Source of the DNA: Candidatus Binataceae bacterium
GTDB lineage: Bacteria; Desulfobacterota; Binatia; Binatales; Binataceae
NCBI GenBank assembly: GCA_030042765.1
Contig: JASHZA010000165.1
Span: 1-5,299, forward strand
Reading direction: 5' to 3'
DNA length: 5,299 nucleotides
In this document: one piece after another, positions 1-5,007 of the stretch
Position numbering within the stretch: position 1 is the first letter of the stretch
How the letters are laid out: the number at the start of each line of letters is the position of its first letter
Position numbers and translations under genes: made by a program
Notes under the pieces: generated by a model
Told to the model about the DNA's origin: nothing
What the model saw: only the letters and a program-made list of their open reading frames with translations
Database searches by the model: none

Positions 1-1
1 C

Positions 2-1177
2 CAAGGCATGGATGCCGGCCTCTGCGGCTTCTCGATTCAGCGCCTCGGCCCGAACTCGGTGCAGGCGGATTTCGACGGTTCGCCGATGGTCACCGACACC
101 ATGTGCGATGAGGACATCTTCAATCTCGCGCGCGTTCTACATCGGCGTGATGAAGGCTTCATGGAGATCACGCAAGGCACCGGCAATGCCCGCGCCGACC
201 TGGCGTTCGTCGAACAATTGGCCGACGTGGCCCACCGCCCGATCCTTTGGCAGGCAGTCGTGCCGACCCGCAACAATCCTGAGATCCATCGGCGCAGCCT
301 GCGCTGGATCGAGCGCAACCGTGCCAAGGGCCGCACGATCTTCGGTCAGGGCGCGACCGTCCGCAGCGGCTTCGCCTTCTCACTCGAAAACTGGAACCTG
401 TACGACACGCTGCCCGAATGGCGCGTGCTGACCACCGGCACCAAGGAAGAGAAAATCGCCAAGATGAAGGACCCTGAACTTCGCGCGGCGGTAATCCGTG
501 CCAACGACAATGCTGACGCCAACTTCAGAGCGATCCAGGCGGGCGTTGGCGGTAATCCGAAGCACCTGATCGTCCAGTGGGTCGAGAATATCGAGCCGCT
601 CGAAAAGTACGTCGGCAAGTCGCTCGGCCAGATCGGGATGGAAGAAGGCAAGCATCCGATCGAAGTGATGCTCGACCTCGCGATCGCGACCGATCTGAAG
701 GCCGAGTTCCTCGGGCCCAATCGCGGCTTCAACGCCGAGTACATGGCCGAGATCATCACCACCTCGCCGTACACCTTCCCTGGGGTGTCCGACGGCGGCG
801 CGCACACCAAGTTCTTCACCGGCGGCGCGTTCACCACGGATTTCCTGCGCTGGATGGTGCGGGACGAGCAGAAGATCACGCTCGAAGAGGCGCACTATCG
901 CATGTCGGCGCTGCCGGCTCATGCGGCGGGGTTCCGCGACCGCGGGATGCTGCGCGAAGGACTGGCGGCTGACGTGGTGGTCTACGACCTCAATGGACTC
1001 GGGATCGAGCCTGACTGGGTGGGCGAAGTCGTGCACGACTTCCCGGGCGGCGAGTGGCGCCGGGTGCAGCGATCCAAGGGCTATCACTCGATCATCGTCA
1101 ATGGCGTCGAGACCTTCGCGGATGGGAACTGCACGGGCGATACCCCGGGCAAGCTCCTTCGCCACGGACGCGCCTGA
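2..1177 (+). CDS. Amidohydrolase, D-aminoacylase (N-acyl-D-amino-acid deacylase) type, 5' truncated by the window edge
   Basis: This is the C-terminal part of a metal-dependent amidohydrolase of the amidohydrolase-3/D-aminoacylase group. Those enzymes hydrolyse N-acyl amide bonds, classically releasing D-amino acids; the true substrate here cannot be read from sequence. The reading frame is open to the left edge, and the ATG at 8 falls inside a conserved stretch (GMDAGLCGFSIQRLGP), so it is an internal Met rather than the start. The expected N-terminal HxH metal ligands lie outside the window. Visible family features are SDGGAHT with its Asp codon at 791-793, which is the expected late catalytic/metal Asp of the TIM-barrel fold, and the C-terminal beta-sandwich tail (RGMLREGLAADVVVYDL, then IIVNGVET and the closing TGDTPGKLLR), which is typical of this group. 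Family members are usually well over 500 residues, so roughly a third is missing. It is followed directly by a strong terminator, so it ends its transcription unit. The fold is secure; dihydroorotase- or dihydropyrimidinase-like alternatives are less likely. Confidence 0.88.
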   Translation, partial: QGMDAGLCGFSIQRLGPNSVQADFDGSPMVTDTMCDEDIFNLARVLHRRDEGFMEITQGTGNARADLAFVEQLADVAHRPILWQAVVPTRNNPEIHRRSLRWIERNRAKGRTIFGQGATVRSGFAFSLENWNLYDTLPEWRVLTTGTKEEKIAKMKDPELRAAVIRANDNADANFRAIQAGVGGNPKHLIVQWVENIEPLEKYVGKSLGQIGMEEGKHPIEVMLDLAIATDLKAEFLGPNRGFNAEYMAEIITTSPYTFPGVSDGGAHTKFFTGGAFTTDFLRWMVRDEQKITLEEAHYRMSALPAHAAGFRDRGMLREGLAADVVVYDLNGLGIEPDWVGEVVHDFPGGEWRRVQRSKGYHSIIVNGVETFADGNCTGDTPGKLLRHGRA

Positions 1178-1204
1178 GAAGAGTCCCTGATTAGGCCTGT
1201 TACG

Positions 1205-1249
1205 AACGGGCCGCGGCCCCCTTCAGGGTTGCCGCGGCCCGTTTCTTTT
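1205..1249 (+). terminator. Intrinsic terminator of the amidohydrolase gene
   Basis: A perfect 13-bp inverted repeat (AACGGGCCGCGGC at 1205-1217 and its complement at 1231-1243) encloses a 13-nt loop. CCC and GGG within the loop can pair to extend the hairpin. The T-rich tract TTTCTTTT follows at 1242-1249, 28 nt after the amidohydrolase stop codon. Read on the - strand, the same hairpin has no U-run behind it, so it mainly serves the + strand gene. It may still block transcription arriving from the convergent uspA gene. Confidence 0.9.
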
Positions 1250-1277
1250 GGCGCGTCTGCCCGCTACGAGGACCGTA

Positions 1278-1721
1278 TTACGCAGCGGCGCGGGCCGCAC
1301 TCTTCGCTCTCACGATCAGCACAGGACACGGCGCCTCGCGCACGACTCTCTCCGCAACGCTGCCGAGAACCAGATGAGACACACCGGTGCGTCCGTGGGT
1401 GGCCATCACCACCAGGTCCGCGTCGGTCTCGTTCACGGCCGCGATAATCTCAGCTGCCGGGTGCCCCACACGCAGCATCGTCTCGTGCTTGACGTCCTTG
1501 AGATTCTTCTCGGCCATCTGGTTGAGATTCTTATGCGCCTCCTCTCTTTTGCGGGCGAACACGATCGGCGCAGAGACTACCAGCGGATCGACGGGAGGAA
1601 CCGCATGCAAAACAAAGAGCTTGGCGTCTTGTTGGCGCGCGAGATCAATCGCCATCGCAAGCGCCTGGAGCGAATTGTCGTCGAAGTCGACCGGGCAGAG
1701 AATTTTCTTGAACGTGGGCAT
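1278..1721 (-). CDS. Universal stress protein, single UspA domain
   Basis: This is a 147-residue cytoplasmic protein of the UspA family (Rossmann-like, usually dimeric), whose members are induced by starvation, oxidative or respiratory stress. Its length is normal for a single-domain Usp. The N-terminus KKILCPVDFDDNS carries the conserved Asp12 after strand 1, which contacts adenosine in ATP-binding members. The signature near the C-terminus is ATHG (107-110), nine residues, then GS (120-121), followed by VAERVVREAPCPVLIV. This is the G2xG9xG(S/T) nucleotide motif with Ala in place of the first Gly, a common variant, so ATP binding is plausible. The ATG is fixed by a textbook AGGAGGT at 1727-1733 with a 5-nt spacer. 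A strong sigma-54 promoter match lies just upstream at 1748-1763, and the next gene upstream on the same strand is a sigma-54 activator ending 228 nt away. I infer that this activator controls the gene. The client or cellular role of the protein cannot be deduced. Confidence 0.95.
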   Translation of the reverse strand: MPTFKKILCPVDFDDNSLQALAMAIDLARQQDAKLFVLHAVPPVDPLVVSAPIVFARKREEAHKNLNQMAEKNLKDVKHETMLRVGHPAAEIIAAVNETDADLVVMATHGRTGVSHLVLGSVAERVVREAPCPVLIVRAKSAARAAA

Positions 1722-1726
1722 TTGGC

Positions 1727-1733
1727 ACCTCCT
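1727..1733 (-). promoter_or_regulatory. Shine-Dalgarno site of uspA
   Basis: On the - strand this reads AGGAGGT, a perfect anti-16S match, five bases before the ATG at 1719-1721. It settles the start of the Usp protein. With transcription starting near 1737, the site would occupy about +5 to +11 of a very short leader. Confidence 0.9.
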
Positions 1734-1747
1734 GTCAATTGGGGAGC

Positions 1748-1763
1748 AGCATCATCCGTGCCA
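1748..1763 (-). promoter_or_regulatory. Sigma-54 (-24/-12) promoter of uspA
   Basis: The - strand reads TGGCACG-GATG-ATGCT. Against the sigma-54 consensus TGGCACG-N4-TTGCW, the -24 box matches 7 of 7 and the -12 box 4 of 5. The essential GG and GC doublets are exactly 10 bases apart. The -12 position falls at 1749, which predicts transcription from about 1737, 16 nt before the uspA ATG and just ahead of its ribosome site. I see no competing sigma-70 boxes in this gap. The activator needed for such a promoter is encoded immediately upstream at 1950-3485. Confidence 0.8.
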
Positions 1764-1854
1764 CGCGTACGAAGAGTCCCGCCGCTTTGTCAAGGGATTA
1801 GATGGCCCGCTTTTGCAAAATTGTCAGACGCGGCCGAAAGCACAAAGCCGACCG

Positions 1855-1928
1855 TCTCGGCAGAAAGTCCCGAGATGCCTGGATCAACTGTTTCCACCCG
1901 GCACAGGGATGTATCCCTTGGCGCCAAG
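1855..1928. promoter_or_regulatory. Cluster of inverted repeats, candidate enhancer (UAS) for the uspA promoter or 3' structure of the activator mRNA
   Basis: Four dyads sit almost end to end. They are TCTCGG/CCGAGA (1855-1860 and 1870-1875), TGCCTGG/CCCGGCA (1876-1882 and 1897-1903, one mismatch), AGGGAT-GT-ATCCCT (1905-1918), and the perfect 12-bp palindrome CTTGGCGCCAAG (1917-1928). They lie about 118-191 bp upstream of the predicted uspA transcript start, the usual distance for sigma-54 enhancers, and just beyond the stop codon of the activator gene. There is no T-run on the - strand, so a simple intrinsic terminator for the activator is not supported. The rest of the 1722-1949 gap holds the sigma-54 promoter, the short palindrome TTTTGCAAAA (1811-1820) and repeated TTGTCA words (1787-1792, 1821-1826). 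I see no gene in it. Confidence 0.4.
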
Positions 1929-1949
1929 CGGGAGGGAAAAGTTGAAGAA

Positions 1950-3485
1950 TCAGAGCTCGTATTTCGCGATCTTGGCGTAGAGCTTTTTGCGCGAAATCCG
2001 AAGCAGCTTCGCCGCTGCGAGCTTGTTCCCGCTCGTACTCTCGAGCGCCCGTGCGATCAGTTCGCGCTCGGCGTCCGCAAACGTTCCTATCGGAATCGAT
2101 GTCGCGGAGGGTGCCGGATCGGATGGCGCGCTTTTGACCGAACGGCCGCGAATCGCGTTTGGCAGGGTTTCGACCCTTATCGTCGGTGAGCGGCCGAACG
2201 TAAACGCGCTTTCGATCACGTTCGACAGTTCGCGGACATTCCCGGGCCATTGATAGGCTTGCATCGCCTCCATCGCGTCCGACTCGACTCCATGCACCGG
2301 GATTCGCGGCTTGAGCTTTTCATTGAAGAACCGGATGAAATGGTCCAGCAGCGGCTCAACGTCCTCGAGGCGCTCACGCAACGCAGGAACCTGGAGCACA
2401 CCCGCCTGCAGGCGATAGTAAAGGTCCTGGCGCAATTGTCCGGCGCGCACCGCTTCTTCGGGGTCGCGGTTGGTTGACGCAATCAGTCGCACGTCCACAA
2501 GGACCTCGCGCGTAGCTCCCACGGGACGCACCGTTCTTTCCTGCACCGCGCGCAACAGTTTACTCTGCGTTTCGGGACTCATCTCCGTGACTTCGTCCAG
2601 AAACAGCGTCCCGCCCTCGGCCGCGCGGAAAAGTCCCAGATACTCGGCGTTCGCACCGCTGAACGCTCCACGCTTGTAGCCGAAAAGTTCGCTTTCGATC
2701 AGGTCCTTGGGAATCGCCGCGCAGTTGAGCGCAACGAACGGCGCCTCGGGGTTCGCACCGCATTCATGTACCGCCCGCGCCACCAGTTCCTTGCCGGTGC
2801 CGCTTTCGCCTACGATCAGAACGGTGCCACGCGTACCGCCCGCCGACTCGATGCGGTCATACAGTTCGCGCATCACCGCGCTCGACCCGACCAAGCCATG
2901 GAAATTCTGTCGGTCGGCGCGCGGCAGGCGCGAAGCCTCTCGCTCCAGCGCCTGAATCCGGGCGGCTGCGACTGCGGCCTCCGAACGGAAGTACGCATCC
3001 GCCAGCAGGATCAAACGGATATGGCTCAGCTTGTCGAACGTCGTGATGAGATCGACCGAGGTTTTCGTGTGCGGCAACGCAATATGCACGCTCTCCTCGT
3101 ACAAATGGAGCGACGCCACTACTTCTGCAAACGGCATTTTGCGCTCGGCCAGCGACTCACCGAGCCGAATCGTGTTGATCGTGTAGGAGTCGATATCGCC
3201 GGACATCAGCTCTCTGGTGTTATGCGAAAGCGCGTTGAAGAAAATCTCGTGAAATTCGCGCTCGCCCAACGACCGTTCGTCGCCAAAGTGCAAGACATAG
3301 AGCCGATACCAATGTGCGATCACATCATCCAGGTGTTCGACGATCGCCTGAAGAATCGGCTCCAGGGTCTTCAGTTCGTCCTCGAACAGCAGGTGAAAAT
3401 GACGCGGCCCGCGTCCATCACCCGCAGTAGTAATACTGGTTTTCGAGTCCGGTTCGGCCACAGGTCTTCTTCCTAATGCATCCAT
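1950..3485 (-). CDS. Sigma-54-dependent transcriptional activator with an N-terminal helical (RsbRD_N-like) sensor
   Basis: This is a bacterial enhancer-binding protein: it binds upstream DNA, hydrolyses ATP and remodels sigma-54 RNA polymerase to open promoters. Order of domains in 511 residues: residues about 35-170 are mostly helical, with LDDVIAHWYRLY and LGESLAERKMPFAEVVASLHLY, resembling the RsbRD/RsbT-co-antagonist N-terminal sensor. A short linker helix follows (about 171-188). The AAA+ core (about 196-430) has Walker A GESGTGKE (226-233), the sigma-54 contact loop GAFSGA (273-278, Ser for the usual Thr), Walker B GGTLFLDEV (291-299), ASTNR (336-340), arginine-finger candidates R352 and R358, and WPGNVREL (413-420). 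A Fis-type HTH lies at about 470-511. There is no PAS, GAF or phosphoacceptor receiver domain. The start is uncertain. The ATG at 3485 has no clear ribosome site, whereas the GTG at 3459-3461 (codon 9) has AGGAAGA at 3468-3474 with a 6-nt spacer, which would give 503 residues. Both neighbouring genes carry sigma-54 promoters, so they are its likely targets. Confidence 0.95.
   Translation of the reverse strand: MDALGRRPVAEPDSKTSITTAGDGRGPRHFHLLFEDELKTLEPILQAIVEHLDDVIAHWYRLYVLHFGDERSLGEREFHEIFFNALSHNTRELMSGDIDSYTINTIRLGESLAERKMPFAEVVASLHLYEESVHIALPHTKTSVDLITTFDKLSHIRLILLADAYFRSEAAVAAARIQALEREASRLPRADRQNFHGLVGSSAVMRELYDRIESAGGTRGTVLIVGESGTGKELVARAVHECGANPEAPFVALNCAAIPKDLIESELFGYKRGAFSGANAEYLGLFRAAEGGTLFLDEVTEMSPETQSKLLRAVQERTVRPVGATREVLVDVRLIASTNRDPEEAVRAGQLRQDLYYRLQAGVLQVPALRERLEDVEPLLDHFIRFFNEKLKPRIPVHGVESDAMEAMQAYQWPGNVRELSNVIESAFTFGRSPTIRVETLPNAIRGRSVKSAPSDPAPSATSIPIGTFADAERELIARALESTSGNKLAAAKLLRISRKKLYAKIAKYEL
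3468..3474 (-). promoter_or_regulatory. Shine-Dalgarno-like site favouring a GTG start for the activator
   Basis: The - strand reads AGGAAGA, six bases before an in-frame GTG at 3459-3461. The upstream ATG at 3483-3485 is preceded by GTAGACCCA, a poor ribosome site. If the GTG is used, the first eight residues (MDALGRRP) are not translated. The conserved helical domain begins well downstream, so homology will not settle the question easily. Confidence 0.5.
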
Positions 3486-3489
3486 TGGG
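3472..3489. repeat. 18-bp dyad over the activator start codon, candidate operator/UAS
   Basis: CCTAATG (3472-3478) and CATTGGG (3483-3489) form an inverted repeat with seven-base arms, one G-T mismatch and a 4-nt centre. It overlaps the ATG at 3483-3485. Its centre lies about 160 bp upstream of the predicted start of the receiver-like transcript, a normal enhancer distance. Part of it resembles the dyad upstream of uspA: ATGCATCCATTGG at 3476-3488 against ATGTATCCCTTGG at 1909-1921, with 11 of 13 bases identical. Confidence 0.35.
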
Positions 3490-3549
3490 TCTACTTGACG
3501 CTTACGGTAACAGCACTAAGTTCTTTGCGTCCCAAGGAGACACTACGTC

Positions 3550-3597
3550 ACACCTAAACCAATAAAATCCTGCCCAAATAATATCATTTTTCCGGCT
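3550..3597. promoter_or_regulatory. AT-rich block between activator and receiver-like gene, possible bend or activator promoter
   Basis: This is the most AT-rich stretch of an otherwise GC-rich window. It lies between the candidate enhancer near 3480 and the sigma-54 promoter at 3616, where sigma-54 systems often place a DNA bend (IHF or intrinsic). I found no clean IHF consensus. On the - strand, TATTAT (3578-3583) preceded by TTTTCA (3603-3608, 19-bp spacing) could be a poor sigma-70 promoter for the activator gene. The assignment is weak. The remainder of the 3486-3657 gap contains nothing else I can name. Confidence 0.3.
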
Positions 3598-3615
3598 TCT
3601 GCTGAAAACGGGATC

Positions 3616-3631
3616 TGGCACGATTTACGCA
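3616..3631 (+). promoter_or_regulatory. Sigma-54 (-24/-12) promoter of the receiver-like gene
   Basis: The + strand reads TGGCACG-ATTT-ACGCA, preceded by C. The -24 box matches the consensus YTGGCACG fully. The -12 box matches the key GC and the final A, three of five positions, and GG to GC spacing is exactly 10 bases. The -12 base at 3630 predicts transcription from about 3642, 16 nt before the ATG at 3658. That geometry is nearly identical to the uspA promoter on the other side of the activator gene. Confidence 0.78.
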
Positions 3632-3657
3632 ACAGCCAGTGGCAGGGGCGTCCGCCA

Positions 3658-4098
3658 ATGCAAGCCTCTCCGAACTACACGATGAAGCTGCGAAACCCAA
3701 CGACGAGGGCAAATGCTCTGCCCGGGACCGAGAGCCCCGCGCTGTTGCTCGTTTCGATTGATGATTCCTTCGCCGAATTGGTCGGCCGAATCGCGGCTCC
3801 CGGGTGGCTGGTCGACCGGCATCATAATCCTTCCTCGGGTGCGCGCGCTCTCTCACGCAACGATGTCCGTCTGGTTGTGTTCGATGACCAGGCGATTGCG
3901 GAGAGCGAGCGCGGATGGCTGCTGGCGCAAGTCCGAAAACACAAGCCCGGCGTGCCGCTGCTCTACATTGCCAGCGATCACAACCATGAGACCGAAAAAA
4001 TCGCGCGCCGAGGCGGTGCATCTTACTACACTTCCAAACCGATTCACGATCAGCACTGGACCAATGTCCTGATATCATTCATGCGATTGCACGGCTAA
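3658..4098 (+). CDS. Stand-alone receiver-like (CheY-fold) protein with degenerate active site
   Basis: This is a 146-residue protein whose residues about 28-143 follow the response-regulator receiver pattern with no output domain. Strand 1 is ALLLVSIDDSF. In normal receivers two acidic residues directly follow this strand, but here Ser33-Ile34 occupy that place and Asp35-Asp36 are shifted. The strand-3 phosphoacceptor position is kept (RLVVFD, Asp76). Strand 4, VPLLYIAS, has Ala105 where Thr/Ser is usual, with Ser106 next to it. The closing GASYYTSKP keeps Lys127-Pro128. Phosphorylation is therefore possible but impaired, and a pseudo-receiver working by protein contact is an alternative. 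The 27-residue N-terminal leader has no recognisable motif. The ATG is supported by AGGGG at 3644-3648 and by the sigma-54 promoter 16 nt upstream of it. The gene is divergent from the activator, which lacks a receiver of its own, so the two may interact; this is inference. A later in-frame ATG at 3682 lacks a ribosome site. Confidence 0.82.
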   Translation: MQASPNYTMKLRNPTTRANALPGTESPALLLVSIDDSFAELVGRIAAPGWLVDRHHNPSSGARALSRNDVRLVVFDDQAIAESERGWLLAQVRKHKPGVPLLYIASDHNHETEKIARRGGASYYTSKPIHDQHWTNVLISFMRLHG

Positions 4099-4140
4099 CA
4101 CGATTGCCCTGCGCCGCGCTATCCTGGCCTTGTATCCTTT

Positions 4141-4160
4141 CGGTTGTTCCGCGCCAACCG
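4141..4160 (+). other. Small hairpin in the gap between the receiver-like gene and the GST gene
   Basis: CGGTTG (4141-4146) and CAACCG (4155-4160) can form a 6-bp stem with an 8-nt loop, 43 nt after the receiver-like stop codon. No T-run follows on either strand, so I do not call it an intrinsic terminator. The rest of the 4099-4242 gap shows no convincing promoter, so read-through from the receiver-like gene into the GST gene cannot be excluded. Confidence 0.3.
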
Positions 4161-4228
4161 CTGCCCTCGCGCCGATTGTGCTGCGCATTCCTTCTGCGCT
4201 AAACAGAAACAATCGCTGCAAACCGGAC

Positions 4229-4233
4229 AGGAG
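4229..4233 (+). promoter_or_regulatory. Shine-Dalgarno site deciding the GST start
   Basis: AGGAG lies nine bases before the ATG at 4243, with a further purine-rich AAGGG at 4234-4238. It supports the 201-residue protein rather than a 234-residue one starting at 4144. Confidence 0.7.
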
Positions 4234-4242
4234 AAGGGTCAG

Positions 4243-4848
4243 ATGCTGAAGTTGCATGGAACCTCCAAATCACGCTCGGCGCGTTCCCTGTGGGCGCTCG
4301 AGGAGCTCGGAGTAAAGTACGAGCACAATCCGCTCGAAGTTCCCAAGGCCAAGAGCCCCGAAAATCTCAAGCTCAACCCCAATGGCCATATCCCCGTGCT
4401 CGAGGACGACGGCCACGTACTCTGGGAGTCGATGGCGATCAATCTCTACCTGGCCGAAAAGTATGGGAAAGCGCCATTCTGGCCAGCCACGGTCGCCGGC
4501 CACTCCGACTGCATCAGGTGGAGCTTCTGGGGGATGACCGAGATCGAGCCGCGCCTCATGACTATCCTGATCAATCGGCTGTTCCTGCCGCCCGATCAGC
4601 GCGACGAAAAGGCCGTGCAAAAGGCCACCGACGAGCTCAAGGCTCCCCTCAAGGTGCTTGACGATCAGCTCAAGGGCCACGATTACATTCTCGGCAAGGA
4701 CTTCACAATCGCCGACCTCAACGTCGCGGCGATCCTGAGCTTCGCGCTCCTGGTTAAACTCGATATGTCCGCGACTCCCACCGCGCACGCGTGGCTCCAG
4801 AAATGCCTCGGCCGCGAGGCCAACCAGCGGGTTCGCAAGTTGGCTTAG
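4243..4848 (+). CDS. Glutathione S-transferase-like protein
   Basis: This is a 201-residue cytosolic GST-fold protein. Such enzymes conjugate or reduce electrophilic compounds using glutathione; the substrate is unknown. The thioredoxin-like N-domain (about 1-75) has KLHGTSKSRSARSLWALEELG, where a Ser in the SKSRS segment is the likely glutathione-activating residue. It also has NPNGHIPVLEDDG with cis-Pro51 and WESMAINLYLAEKYG with the Glu62-Ser63 glutathione-binding pair. The helical C-domain (about 85-201) contains FTIADLNVA with the Thr155/Asp158 N-capping box. The start at 4243 is preferred over the in-frame ATG at 4144. It places the conserved first strand at the N-terminus and has AGGAG at 4229-4233 with a 9-nt spacer, while the 33 extra residues of the longer form look unlike the family. 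The length is normal. The gene lies between the sigma-54 cluster and trmFO, with no clear functional tie to either. Confidence 0.92.
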   Translation: MLKLHGTSKSRSARSLWALEELGVKYEHNPLEVPKAKSPENLKLNPNGHIPVLEDDGHVLWESMAINLYLAEKYGKAPFWPATVAGHSDCIRWSFWGMTEIEPRLMTILINRLFLPPDQRDEKAVQKATDELKAPLKVLDDQLKGHDYILGKDFTIADLNVAAILSFALLVKLDMSATPTAHAWLQKCLGREANQRVRKLA

Positions 4849-4866
4849 TTTCCTCCGGCCTCCGCG

Positions 4867-4897
4867 CGAGGGCGAGGCGATTTCGGCCCCGCCCTCG
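4867..4897. other. Stem-loop after the GST gene
   Basis: CGAGGGCG (4867-4874) and CGCCCTCG (4890-4897) form a perfect 8-bp GC-rich stem around a 15-nt loop, starting 19 nt after the GST stop codon. No T-run follows, so if it ends transcription it would need Rho or act only as a 3' stabiliser. Confidence 0.4.
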
Positions 4898-4977
4898 TCG
4901 GGCCGTCCTCGATTCCTCGCCGGTCATTCCCATCGGCCCGGTTTACAGACGCCGCCAAACACGCCACGATCGTGCGA

Positions 4978-4998
4978 CGCCGCTTGCGCGGCGCTTTT
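4978..4998 (+). terminator. Possible weak terminator or leader hairpin just before trmFO
   Basis: CGCCGC (4978-4983) and GCGGCG (4988-4993) pair around a TTGC tetraloop and are followed by CTTTT. The shape is that of a short intrinsic terminator, but the T-tract is short and it ends only ten bases before the trmFO ATG. It also occupies the place where a ribosome site would be expected. A perfect palindrome, CACGATCGTG (4965-4974), lies next to it. The function is uncertain. Confidence 0.3.
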
Positions 4999-5007
4999 CG
5001 CGCTACG

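Noticed and set aside
380..1165. 261-codon - strand open frame inside the amidohydrolase gene
   Set aside because: It is a shadow of a coding sequence with clear family motifs. Its product has no family resemblance.
1758..1770. 13-base exact direct repeat GTGCCACGCGTAC, also at 2824-2836 inside the activator gene
   Set aside because: The second copy encodes conserved residues just before Walker A and lacks the -12 GC at the right spacing, so it is not a second promoter. One such 13-mer repeat in a window this size is unsurprising.
1248..2189. Long + strand open frame (313 codons) antisense to uspA and to the 3' end of the activator gene
   Set aside because: It overlaps two well-supported - strand genes, is rich in Arg with no recognisable domain, and runs through the intergenic regulatory region. 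High GC codon use on the other strand explains the lack of stops.
2766..3476. 236-codon + strand open frame antisense to the activator
   Set aside because: It mirrors the AAA+ and sensor coding region, has no ribosome site or known motif, and is explained by GC-rich codon bias.
3639..3654. TGGCAGGGGCGTCCG as an extra sigma-54 promoter candidate
   Set aside because: The base pair ten positions after GG is not GC and the -24 box is incomplete. The site overlaps the ribosome-binding region of the receiver-like gene.
4104..4125. TTGCCC and TATCCT as a sigma-70 promoter for the GST gene
   Set aside because: The spacing is only 10 bp, far too short for -35/-10 elements.
4144..4242. 33-codon N-terminal extension of the GST protein from the ATG at 4144
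   Set aside because: The extension does not resemble the GST family, whose first beta strand begins at codon 34. A good ribosome site marks the later ATG.
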